A DNA stretch of 10,087 nucleotides from Euperipatoides rowelli (lineage: Eukaryota > Onychophora > Udeonychophora > Euonychophora > Peripatopsidae), in assembly GCA_003024985.2 (NCBI GenBank), contig PXIH01S0027955.1. One strand, 5' to 3'. The notes under the pieces are model-generated. The model saw only the letters and a program-made list of their open reading frames with translations, searched no databases and was not told where the DNA came from. The position numbers and the translations under genes are program-made. Positions 1 through 6,512 of this stretch are shown one piece after another. Position 1 is the stretch's first letter; each line of letters starts with the position of its first letter.

Positions 1-180
1 TATTTAAGTTTTTTTCTATCTGTTAGGCCTATATATTTTTAAATATTTGAACATAACTTACAGTAAATACAAGCTTATAATGAATGCAACTTTTAGAAAT
101 ATAATCACAAAAAAAGATCTGTTTGTTAGAATTTTCTTTTCTTTATATAATACAATTCCTGAATATAAATAGAACATGAA

Positions 181-209
181 TATGTGTAATAATTTCATTA
201 TTACACATA
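181..209. repeat. Perfect inverted repeat, 13-bp arms, 3-nt loop
   Basis: TATGTGTAATAAT (181-193) is followed by TTC and then its exact reverse complement (197-209). It is AT-rich and could extrude as a cruciform. No target duplication or adjacent transposon coding is visible, so it may be a chance hairpin or the remnant of a short foldback element. Confidence 0.7.
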
Positions 210-245
210 CTTACATAGAATTCTATGAGTCGTAAAAATTATGAC

Positions 246-284
246 ACGCGACCGCTCATGTTAAAATTTTGTACGCGACCGCTC
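246..284. repeat. Direct repeat of ACGCGACCGCTC, two copies
   Basis: The 12-mer ACGCGACCGCTC occurs at 246-257 and again at 273-284, a 27-bp period. Both copies contain CpG dinucleotides, which are rare in the surrounding AT-rich DNA, and both are followed within a few bases by a GTTAAA-like string. This looks like two units of a short tandem repeat or the end of a repeat element. Function unknown. Confidence 0.6.
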
Positions 285-1864
285 TTAGGTTAAAGAAATT
301 TTTTCTTAATTTCTTTTAGTTTTAAAAGCAAAATTTAAATTTTTGATTTTACTTTTAAAGATTAAAAAAATATTATTTGTCTACTATGAAGTCAGATGAT
401 CAAAACTATTGTTTCTAACACTTACTGTACGGTATGTTAAATACAGTATAATCTCTGACCAGGTTAAGCTCATCATTTATTTTTAATTTTAAGTATTTTT
501 TTATTAATATAAGCTAAAATCATTTTTTTCCGAATACATTTTTTTAAAGATATTTGAAAAGAAAAAATATATACAGTCGGCTACACCTCGTCCCCAAATA
601 ACGTTCCTTAATTGGTAGCCAAAAAATCGTGTGCTAAATGAAACTCTGTTATTTGGAACCTGAAATCCCATAAAAAATAAGCATTAATTGTTCCTGGATA
701 GGGCTAATTAAAAAATATTTCACATGTTACATTGTAAATATTAAAAAAATAAAAAATATGATACATTAATAAAATTTACTATTTAGATGTCTGCGAAGAC
801 ACGTGATCAAACAAACTTATAAGACTTTAGTAAACAAAAAGATTAACTATTAAAAACTATCAGAACCAAGTTACTAAGAAAAAGACAATAAAATGAGTCA
901 CAGCATATAATGAGGACATTCTCATTAAAAGAGAAATTTAAACAAACTGGCTAATATAATGTACTACATTAAATTAACAATAACAATGAAAGAATTATTA
1001 TCAGAATTATTAAAATAAAAGTAAGAATTATTGCCACAAAAGTATTAAAATGATAAATGATGATGTAACCAAATTATTACAAAAAAAAAACATATTAAAA
1101 ATTAAACTTGAAGGGATATTATTGAATGTGTGAATATATGATAAAAATAGATTGAATAATCCATGTTTTTCAGATCCAGTTGAAGAAATGTTGCTGGTGT
1201 ATTATCAGGTTAACAGTGAAATGATTAACAATTGTTTGTTTTGAATAAATATAGGATTAAAGAGTCTGATGCATAAATATAGCTACAGTTATTTAGCTGC
1301 CAAGAATTAGAAATATAAATACTGAATAATTAGAATATTAGTTCTCTCAAGGCCTTATCCCAGGGGCAAACGCGCGACCCAGGTCTTGCTTTTAGATATA
1401 CCTGTAAAGTATTGAGTAATTTAGACCAAATTGTGCACCCTGGTTTTTTTTGACTATGTGAAAAAGAAATCTGAAATAAAATTTTGACATTATGATAAAC
1501 CGGAGGGCCTCAACTTTACTTTTTCTTTTAATGAATGCCATGATAAAAAAAAATGAAATTCAGAGATTAAACTATAAATATATAAAAAATAAAAAAGTTA
1601 TGTATAACTCTGTATGCATATACAGTATATTATGTGTAATGAACCTTAAAATGTAAGATTAACAATGAAATCCAATGAAAGGACATGGCAAAGATAAACT
1701 GCTAAAAGGAAATAAAATTCAGAATTTCAATAATTAAATATTGTAAAAAGAATTTTAAAAAATTATAATTAAAATGAAATTATCATGAATCAAGGTTAAT
1801 CATATTTAACAAATAGCAATGAAATACAATCGGACTAACATTGATTGTTCCACATTAAAAGGTT

Positions 1865-1882
1865 CCCCCCCCCCCCACCCCC
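1865..1882. repeat. C-rich tract (C12-A-C5)
   Basis: Twelve C, one A and five C in a row on the plus strand; the minus strand, which is the CCS sense strand, is G-rich. It lies about 150 bp downstream of the CCS exon donor site. It could form a G-quadruplex or i-motif. Length is likely variable between individuals and prone to sequencing error. Confidence 0.85.
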
Positions 1883-2025
1883 TTCTTTGTTTTATATAGA
1901 AATGAACTAATCCCCCATTTTTTTGTGCAGATTTAAAATTGTGATATTGTATTTTTTTATCTCTGGTTAAATATTGAAATTCCACTTCTATGTGGCAAAT
2001 AGAAAACCTGATGATAAATAATGAA

Positions 2026-2031
2026 TCTAAC
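2026..2031 (-). promoter_or_regulatory. 5' splice site (donor) of the CCS exon
   Basis: The minus strand reads CCAG|GTTAGA at the exon end. GT at 2031-2030 starts the intron and leaves the frame in phase 1 after a Gly codon's first base. That fits the conserved Gly at this point in CCS proteins. Confidence 0.7.
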
Positions 2032-2104
2032 CTGGTTGTCCGGCTAAAGATTTGTTTATGGAATCTACACAATTCTGACAAGTCATTTGAACAGCAAACT
2101 GCAT
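2032..2104 (-). CDS. CCS: CCS exon: copper chaperone for superoxide dismutase, N-terminal Atx1-like domain
   Basis: Read on the minus strand, this 73-nt exon encodes 24 codons plus one base: MQFAVQMTCQNCVDS at the start, then INKSLAGQP and a split Gly codon. This closely matches the start of animal CCS proteins, where FAVQMTCxxCVD carries the MxCxxC copper site of the Atx1-like first domain. CCS docks on Cu/Zn superoxide dismutase in the cytosol, delivers copper and helps form its disulfide. The exon is bounded by a T-rich acceptor ending TTTCAG (2105-2110) and a donor CAG|GTTAG (GT at 2031-2030). Acceptor phase is 0 and donor phase is 1. The ATG at 2104-2102 could be the start codon or the internal Met of a KMEFAVQ-like sequence encoded by an earlier exon. 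No stop interrupts it, so it looks functional. The exons for the rest of domain 1, the SOD-like domain and the CxC tail were not found here. Confidence 0.87.
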
Positions 2105-2125
2105 CTGAAACATTCAAAGAAAATA
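2105..2125 (-). promoter_or_regulatory. 3' splice site (acceptor) of the CCS exon
   Basis: On the minus strand the sequence just before the exon reads TATTTTCTTTGAATGTTTCAG, a T-rich tract ending in CAG with no other AG nearby. This places the exon start at 2104. A second CAG six bases into the exon is a possible alternative acceptor that would keep the frame but drop Met-Gln. Confidence 0.75.
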
Positions 2126-2599
2126 TTTAAAATTATTTTTTATATTTATATAGGGAAATTAATATAACTTTTATATTCCAATGAGTTTTCATTTATCTGT
2201 GCTTCAATAAAAATGTGTTTTTAATTATCAGCATTTAACGGGTTGGGGGGAGGATCTTTAAAACACTGGCACATGCAGCTTCACATTTTAGACTCCCCCC
2301 CCCCCTTTACCCCCCAAAACATTCTAATTATTTTATCAGATATTTTGATCAAATTTATTATATTTAACTGCTAAATAGATTCCCAGATTTTAATATTGAT
2401 AAAGCTAAAAAAAAACTACTTTTACATTGTACTCTTTATTAGTACAACAAATAAACTTGAGTAGCCCTTTTAGAGTAGGCTCTCGTCTTTTCTACATAAC
2501 AGGAACTGCGCCTGCTCACCCCTGGTGGTCAAAGTTAGTGATAACAAATGTTACAATAAATAAAACTGTGGCCGATAAGTCTGAAATAACCATACAGAT
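2106..2599. other. Non-coding stretch between the CCS exon and the broken minus-strand gene
   Basis: Only low-complexity structure is visible: a short G-rich run near 2240-2252, the C11-TTTA-C6 tract at 2295-2315 and A/T runs. On the minus strand this is where the 3' end of the broken gene at 2600-4868 would fade out, but I see no clear terminal inverted repeat or target duplication marking its edge. Confidence 0.5.
2295..2315. repeat. C-rich tract (C11-TTTA-C6)
   Basis: Eleven C, then TTTA, then six C on the plus strand. With the tract at 1865-1882 it brackets the CCS exon. The minus strand reads G6-TAAA-G11, which could form a G-quadruplex in the pre-mRNA about 190 nt upstream of the exon. 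Confidence 0.85.
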
Positions 2600-2984
2600 T
2601 TATCCGTATCTCCCTTTCAGTGACACATCTCAGTACACACTAGGCCACTTTGCCTACACAGCAACATTATGTGAGTTCAATAATTGCATATGGAACAGGT
2701 AGCAATTCTGTAATATAGTAATAGGCACTAGAATCATCCCATTTAGTCTCCTATCACATAATTTGGTGATGGTAGGTTTGGCTTTTAGTGTCTTGTCATT
2801 GCACCAGCTCAAGTTGGTAATGTGCTCTAAGGTATGTTGCTGTAGTGCAGCTATGGTTGGTGGGAGTTTTTCTAATTCAGAAGAGGTGCCAGCAAAGCTC
2901 TTTCACCATAGTCAACTTTGTCCCTGTTTGATATAACTGACACACAAACAGTTCCAGTGAAGTGAACACATATTCACTTAGGTC
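2600..2984 (-). pseudogene. C-terminal block: FVCQLY, LPPT and Cys-rich tail
   Basis: Frame one (2984-2877) gives LSEYVFTSLELFVCQLYQTG and LTMVKELCWHLF. Frame two (2890-2654) is open for 78 codons with SELEKLPPTIAALQQHTLEH, CNDKTLKAKPTITKL and LNGMILVPIT. Frame three (2702-2619) gives LPVPYAIIELT, a stop, CCCVGKVA, a stop and CVLRC. This is the family's usual ending: ExFVCxLY, a LPPTxxAL helix, a PAPxAIxEL motif and a Cys-rich tail that could bind zinc. The tail here is degraded and I cannot fix an exact end. Confidence 0.73.
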
Positions 2985-3282
2985 ATTGCTCTCACCTGAC
3001 GAAATGCTTTTTGAACAGGAGTTGTTTTCCAGAACGCCTGCCAGCACACTAATTTATTTGTCCCAGCAAAATTTCCCATGGTATAAACATCTTGTGAAAC
3101 AATGAAAGTATGGCAAATCAGCAGATATATTCTTCCCAAGGGTCTCATACATGGGCTTAAGGGGTACAGTGTGGCATTCTTTCCAATGCCTACTATCATG
3201 CATTATTAGTCTTGCATTATTAGTCTACTGTATCTGCCTCCTGCTGTCTAGTAGTCATATTTTCAGCATCCATATGGTTGGA
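2978..3282 (-). pseudogene. Fifth block: QQEADT and FAGTNK core with internal deletion
   Basis: Frame one (3282-3220) reads NHMDAENMTT then QQEADTVD and a TAA. After a 14-bp tandem duplication, frame two (3164-3087) gives PLKPMYETLG and LPYFHCFTRC. Frame three, open over 3199-2978, gives IVGIGKNATLYPL, then NFAGTNKLVCWQAFWKTTP and VQKAFRQ. In family relatives about 65 residues separate EEADT from the LPxFHAxxGCD motif, including a conserved SPDTDVLVL acidic motif. Here roughly 35 codons of space remain and that motif is gone. The GCD Asp is also not visible. The core would be catalytically dead if it is a nuclease. Confidence 0.75.
3199..3226. repeat. 14-bp perfect tandem duplication
   Basis: TGCATTATTAGTCT occurs at 3199-3212 and immediately again at 3213-3226. 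It lies exactly where the acidic SPDTD-type block of the minus-strand gene should be, between its QQEADT motif and the following segment. It is best read as filler made during repair of a break that deleted that block. Confidence 0.85.
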
Positions 3283-3428
3283 TTGTGCCCATTCTGTCTT
3301 GACACAACAAATAACTTCTTCAACTCCTGGCAGTCATCAAGCACCTTTGTTGCTAGATATTCTATGAGGCTCGTTTTGGTTTTCATATTGCCTAGGAATT
3401 GAGCAAGTGTTGTGTGGTTTGGTATAGA
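3255..3428 (-). pseudogene. Fourth block: TTLAQFL / TKTSLIEYLA segment
   Basis: A one-base frame change near 3428 from the preceding block opens 57 codons with SIPNHTTLAQFLGNMKTKTS, LIEYLATKVLDD and LKKLFVVSRQNGHNP, ending at TGA 3257-3255. Family proteins carry a matching T-x-I...kkFLSxxKTKxxLTxYLAxKxL segment here, just before the QEEADT motif. The conservation across the frame change shows the shift is a decay event, not a splice. Confidence 0.75.
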
Positions 3429-3847
3429 ATCACAGCACTGGAAACTCCTTGTGTTGCTTGTTTTAGTGATACCTCAATATTGTAATGATCAAAGATCATG
3501 TTCACGTCACCAAAGTCTGCAACCAAATTGTACATTTGTTTTAGAAACAGATCAGCCAGATCACTGCAAAACTTGACATTATCGTGTATTTGCAATGATG
3601 GTGTTTGTACCTCTGGAACCAAATTTTGCTCATATATTTTATCCTGCACAACAGCAGACATAGTGGTACATAGTGCTTACACAAGACAGTGTTCAGGTGC
3701 TAAACCTTCTAGAATGCGTTGTGACTTACTCTTATCAGTGCAAGGTAACACATATCCATCGGCAGCAATAAGAGTATGAGAAATGGTAGAGAATTTGTAG
3801 GTTCTTATTGCATCACATATAATCAATGTTAGGACAGGAACATGCAG
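3392..3847 (-). pseudogene. Third block: FDHY-SLKQAT segment
   Basis: One frame, broken only by a TAA at 3679-3677, runs from about 3847 to a stop at 3394-3392. It encodes CDAIRTYKFSTISHTLIAAD, LPCTDKSKSQRILEGLAP, then, after the stop, MSAVVQDKIYEQ, DLADLFLKQM and FGDVNMIFDHYNIEVSLKQA. The xxVFDRYxxxSLKxxTR pattern is a hallmark of the family. It is similar in kind to the VFDG strand and following basic stretch in FEN1-type nucleases. The stretch from 3661 is 89 codons without a stop, the longest intact piece of the gene. The family's usual IDGMA motif should precede it; here only TMSAVVQ is left. Confidence 0.75.
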
Positions 3848-4133
3848 CTATGGTCATCTGTTCAAACAATGAACAATTTGCTTTAAGTTCAATCACCCTG
3901 TGTGTCATCTTCGCAGTCACAACTTTTCCAATAAAACTCCAGTTTAACAGTTTTATCTTCATTATCTTATCCCACACATTTCTCTCTCCATTTATTCACT
4001 CCTTGACGGATGTTATGTATATCTTAATTCCTTCATCATTGCAGCGTAGAATATCAAGCTTAGTAATATTGGGCATGACATACTTCGTGATGACATAAAT
4101 GAGATCACTACATTCCAAAGTTTCTGGATGGTG
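3813..4133 (-). pseudogene. Second block of the broken gene (DEGIKIY / WDKIMKIKLLNW)
   Basis: A frame open from 4133 to a TGA at 3998-3996, and onward to a TGA at 3815-3813, encodes DLIYVITKYVMPN, CNDEGIKIYITSVKE, then NVWDKIMKIKLLNWSF, THRVIELKANCSLFEQMTI and PNIDYM. Family members have a matching segment with a DxEGxxxYxxFxxER core followed by WxxMKKxKLLTW and a LFARM-like motif. A preceding frame (about 4193-4070) adds HELTAALIKHYSNTIQKLW. It contains the (TG)8 microsatellite, probably an expansion that helped scramble the frame. Confidence 0.72.
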
Positions 4134-4169
4134 TTACTGTAGTGTTTAATTAAGGCTGCTGTAAGCTCA

Positions 4170-4185
4170 TGTGTGTGTGTGTGTG
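4170..4185. repeat. (TG)8 microsatellite
   Basis: Eight TG units on the plus strand, (CA)8 on the minus strand. It lies inside the broken minus-strand gene, encoding Thr-His repeats in one frame, and probably grew after the gene lost function. Confidence 0.9.
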
Positions 4186-4275
4186 GTCAAAATAGAAAAA
4201 CGTACTAATATAATATCTGCTCTCTAGACATTTAGGAAAGCTCTAGGCAATCAAAAAAAAATGTTTAGCTAATGT

Positions 4276-4868
4276 TCAAGGCTTCTTTGTCTTCAAACGA
4301 ATGCCTCCAACAGATTTCAAAGTACAATTTTCTTGCTCCAGTGCATGGTCAACTCCAATGTTTGTAAATTGGATTCCACTCTTCTTGACACAGAAGTTAC
4401 CTTCTCAAATTCCTGCCACACATATGGTGCTGTGGTCTGGAGGGAATACATTTTTGCAAGGTATTCAGGAACAATTGTGCATTTTTAAATTTGTTCTGCC
4501 TAATAACTCGTCTAAGGAATCAAGATGTAACCCCCAAAATCCCTGACGAGATGTACATGCCCTCATATAGTGTAGTGAGAATGTGAATGTAGGAGAAGTT
4601 ATCTCCTATGCTTGACAAAAAATGTCTCTAACTACTTGATGAAATTAGAATTGTCCACCGCATCTATCATTGTGTCATGTGCATCTTTGACCTGTTGTCA
4701 CTCCATTTCTGTGCAGGCAGCACACAGTAAGTTACATTGATCCAGGAAGATTTTCTGTGGCATAAGAATTTCACGAACTTCATATTGCCTGCAGGAGCTC
4801 AAACAACACTTTCATTGTGACAGTTTGGGAATACACAGCCTCTACATTTGCCACTGTAGTCAGGCCAT
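4276..4868 (-). pseudogene. N-terminal block of the broken gene
   Basis: Reading leftwards from the ATG at 4868-4866, one frame gives TTVANVEAVYSQTVT and ends at a TGA at 4782-4780. A second frame (4784-4599) gives YEVREILMPQ, CNLLCAACTEME, a TGA at 4700-4698, DAHDTMIDAVDNSNFIK, then a TAG. A third frame gives FSYIHILTTLYEG (4600-4520). The last frame (4560-4276) gives GFWGLHLDSLDELL and, after two in-frame TGA codons at 4467-4465 and 4407-4405, GNFCVKKSG, FTNIGVDHALEQ and LKSVGGI, ending at TGA 4278-4276. These correspond to the family segments normally written as RAxRxGxWxLHL and FxxxGxDxAxEQxN...GGI. Upstream of 4868 the sequence turns abruptly AT-rich, so the real N-terminus is lost or lies behind an insertion. 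Confidence 0.75.
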
Positions 4869-5357
4869 ACATTTATTTTAATAAAATAAAAAAAATATAG
4901 CATTTGAGGAAACATAAAAAACTCTATGTATCTACTTTGTAATAGTAAAAATTATTTTATAAAATAAATAAGTTAATTATGGTTAATTATACTAATTAAA
5001 TATTTTATATGCTTGAATAATTGCTATTTTAGTATCATAGATAAATTTTCATTGTTACATAGTATTTTGAAATCCATACATACAAATTTTCAGCTTATCT
5101 GTTAAACTGTGAGTGTCTGCAGATTCCATGGTGGCCATATTAGATTTGTGCGCCTTATGCCAACGGGAAAAATAGACACCAAGCATTTTCGCATTACTTG
5201 ACATATTATTAACTGGAAACTGTATGGTGTCAACAATTTACACATAAAATTTACAAAACTTGAATTATTAACATATGCTCCTACACCATCAGGTTAATAC
5301 TAATAACAGAGGTCAGTTATAAACTAGAAAAGAAATATACCAAAAGTTTAATGCATT
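4869..5357. other. AT-rich stretch between two mobile-element remnants
   Basis: From 4869 to about 5050 the sequence is almost pure A/T and holds nothing I recognise. The GC content rises at 5100-5170, where a short minus-strand ORF with a strong start context lies (separate entry). From 5205 to 5357 I see nothing definite. No terminal repeat of either neighbouring element could be identified here. Confidence 0.5.
5055..5204 (-). CDS. Short ORF (49 aa) with strong Kozak start; possible first exon
   Basis: On the minus strand a 49-codon ORF contains ATGGCCACCATGG, so the inner ATG at 5129-5127 sits in the optimal GCCACC-ATG-G context. From there it reads MESADTHSLTDKLKI. Position 5083-5082 starts GTATGT, an excellent 5' splice consensus. 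It lies upstream of the CCS exon on the same strand, and CCS first exons encode short, poorly conserved N-termini, so a CCS first exon is imaginable. Against this, the exon would end in phase 1 while the CCS exon needs phase 0, so a direct join would be out of frame. It may be the first exon of another transcript, a 5' UTR with an upstream ORF, or chance. I do not recognise the peptide. Confidence 0.2.
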   Translation of the reverse strand: MSSNAKMLGVYFSRWHKAHKSNMATMESADTHSLTDKLKICMYGFQNTM

Positions 5358-5468
5358 TCAGTCGATGCTTGGCCTTTGTAGAGGCAATATCGTTTTCTGG
5401 AGCCTCACTTTAATTTGTACTCATGCGTGGTTGCACATTTTGAGTGTCAATTCGTTAAGAATAGTATA

Positions 5469-5797
5469 ATGTTTAAACTTAAAATAACAAATTTGAAAGA
5501 TAATCCTAAGATAATTAAGATGGATATGGCACAAGGTGTAAACTCACAAGAAAGCGGTGTATGTATGGATGCTAAAACGTCTGCTGATAACGTCTTTAGG
5601 TCTTCGGAATATGTTTTCTGGGAATGAGTTTTGTCAGACCTAATAGTTGAACGCTCGCTAATTTTATTTAGTCATAGAAATGGAGGACTTGTTAAGGTTA
5701 GTGTATCACCAGTTATTAAATTTTGTTTGACAATGATTTAATTAATATGCTGGAGCAATACTATCCAATGTCGAACAGCGAAGTTCTTGTTCTTTAA
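5469..5797 (+). pseudogene. Candidate 5' part of LINE ORF1
   Basis: Three short open stretches may be the ORF1 start. From ATG 5469 a 52-codon frame reads MFKLKITNLKDNPKIIKMD and ends with SSEYVFWE at TGA 5625-5627. From ATG 5680 a frame reads MEDLLRLVYHQLLNFV and meets TGA 5728-5730. A shift of one base then continues as DNDLINMLEQYYPMSNSEVL to TAA 5795-5797. ORF1 proteins of LINEs bind RNA and have variable N-termini, so homology cannot be judged by eye. The assignment rests on position upstream of the zinc-knuckle part and on protein-like composition. The hAT insertion follows at 5869. Confidence 0.4.
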
Positions 5798-5860
5798 ATT
5801 CAGAAATAAAATGTCATTTTGAGACTTTAAAAGAAAGTGTAGCCTAATTCGCTTGATAAT

Positions 5861-5868
5861 GTAAACAT
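5861..5868. repeat. Left target-site duplication of the hAT element
   Basis: GTAAACAT, identical to the right copy at 6674-6681. The perfect match suggests a moderately recent insertion. Confidence 0.92.
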
Positions 5869-5884
5869 TAGGGATGCAGCGAAT
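5869..5884 (+). repeat. Left terminal inverted repeat of the hAT element
   Basis: TAGGGATGCAGCGAAT. It pairs with the right end at 14 of 16 positions; the first ten bases are identical. Confidence 0.88.
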
Positions 5885-5892
5885 GTCAAATT

Positions 5893-6030
5893 TGCCGAAT
5901 ACCGACTGTGCTACCGAATATCATCTTGCCGAATACTAAATGTGCCACCGAATATTATACTGTATGTACCACCAAATATCAACTTGTCGAAAACCAAATG
6001 TGCCACCGAATATCAACTTCACGAATAGGC
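5893..6030. repeat. Left subterminal repeat array of the hAT element
   Basis: CCGAATA-type heptamers recur in the order GCCGAATAC, ACCGAATAT, GCCGAATAC, ACCGAATAT, ACCAAATAT, GTCGAAAAC, ACCGAATAT, ACGAATA. They form imperfect units of roughly 33-36 bp with AAATGTGCC or similar between paired heptamers. Subterminal heptamers of this kind are the usual binding sites of hAT transposases. Confidence 0.8.
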
Positions 6031-6181
6031 CTAATCATTTATGAAAAACTCAAAATCAGTGTCCGTAATTCTGAGGTATTGTACTTAAACTGTGGTATGG
6101 GGCTAATGCAAGTATGTAGTAACTTAATTGTGAGTGTACTTAAAGTGAAGGTGCTTAAAGTGGGGTACGACTGTATACATA

Positions 6182-6201
6182 ATATACAGTATACTGTATA
6201 T
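6182..6201. repeat. 20-bp perfect palindrome
   Basis: ATATACAGTATACTGTATAT reads the same on both strands. It lies near the middle of the hAT element, with related TATACAGTAT strings just downstream (6210-6219). It could extrude as a cruciform or reflect an internal tandem of TACTGTA units. Confidence 0.85.
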
Positions 6202-6318
6202 AAAGAACATATACAGTATTATTTAGTTTTTTTTAAAAAAAAATAAAAATAAACTTAATATTCAAATAATTTCTAGTGTCCTGTTAAGAAGAATAGTGTT
6301 AACATTAGTTTTATTTTG

Positions 6319-6339
6319 ATCACAAATTTTGTTTGTGAT
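6319..6339. repeat. Hairpin with 8-bp perfect stem
   Basis: ATCACAAA (6319-6326) and TTTGTGAT (6332-6339) flank a 5-nt loop, inside the hAT element's unique middle part. No function is evident. Confidence 0.6.
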
Positions 6340-6512
6340 TTATGTTTTTAATTAATGTTTGTATATTTTGTGTGGTTAGTTTAATTATTTATCGTAAATA
6401 CATAGGCCTACTACTCCTGTGTAATCATCAATAGTAAATGTAGAATGGAAATTAAATAGTTTTGAAATGCATGTTGGTGTTAATTCATTTGTTTTTATGG
6501 TTGATTTAAATC

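Larger units (their letters stand above)
1..2031. other. AT-rich non-coding stretch, probably CCS intron
   Basis: I see no convincing gene in this stretch on either strand. It is very AT-rich with many A and T runs. It lies downstream of the CCS exon on the minus strand, and I looked on that strand for the next CCS exon (rest of the Atx1-like domain) without finding it, so the intron probably runs beyond the window edge. Recognisable structure is limited to a 13-bp-arm hairpin (181-209), a 12-bp GC-rich direct repeat (246-284) and a C-rich tract (1865-1882). A somewhat GC-richer patch at 1350-1400 gives no recognisable protein in any frame. Confidence 0.6.
2600..4868 (-). pseudogene. Decayed copy of a multicopy metazoan protein family (FEN/XPG-like motif set, Cys-rich tail)
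   Basis: The minus strand holds about 2.27 kb of broken coding sequence. Fragments in different frames follow each other in the order of a protein family I know from many uncharacterised invertebrate and fish predictions. The order is: AVYSQT; DAHDTMID; GLHLDSLDELL; FTNIGVDHALEQ; DEGIKIY; WDKIMKIKLLNW; TYKFSTISHTLIAADG; FDHYNIEVSLKQAT; LAQFLGNMKTKTSLIEYLA; QQEADT; LPYFHCFTRC; NFAGTNKLVCWQAF; LELFVCQLYQ; KLPPTIAAL; LPVPYAIIEL; then a Cys cluster. At least ten frameshifts and in-frame stops show it is dead. The N-terminus of the usual, longer protein is missing. Such a multicopy, apparently intronless family is probably transposon-borne, but I see no terminal inverted repeats or target duplication. 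Family membership is recalled rather than searched; biochemical role is inferred only. Confidence 0.8.

Noticed and set aside
777-815. CACGTG E-box and a TCTTCGCAG acceptor-like string on the minus strand
   Set aside because: No open frame or gene context follows on either strand.
1160-1205. Minus-strand stretch reading TPATFLQLDLK, reminiscent of FLQL in the CCS SOD-like domain
   Set aside because: Similarity is limited to four residues, no acceptor site precedes it, and the flanking residues do not match.
1174-1208. Possible 35-nt plus-strand microexon (TTTTTCAG before, CAG|GTTAAC after, reading PVEEMLLVYYQ)
   Set aside because: Splice-like strings are common in AT-rich DNA, the segment is tiny, and it is on the opposite strand to the only real gene here.
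1345-1445. GC-richer patch with a short open frame on the plus strand and a TTTCAG string on the minus strand
   Set aside because: I tested it as the next CCS exon; no frame gives the expected Atx1-like domain residues.
1806-2117. 103-codon minus-strand ORF covering the CCS exon
   Set aside because: It reads the exon in the wrong frame and continues through the intron and the C-rich tract. The CCS frame with splice sites explains the conservation.
2427-2702. 91-codon plus-strand ORF
   Set aside because: It lies antisense to the C-terminal tail of the broken minus-strand gene and has no recognisable protein features; other plus-strand ORFs at 3151-4546 are rejected for the same reason.
5908-6246. 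112-codon plus-strand ORF
   Set aside because: It is entirely inside the hAT element, built from the CCGAATA subterminal repeats and a palindrome, with low-complexity translation.
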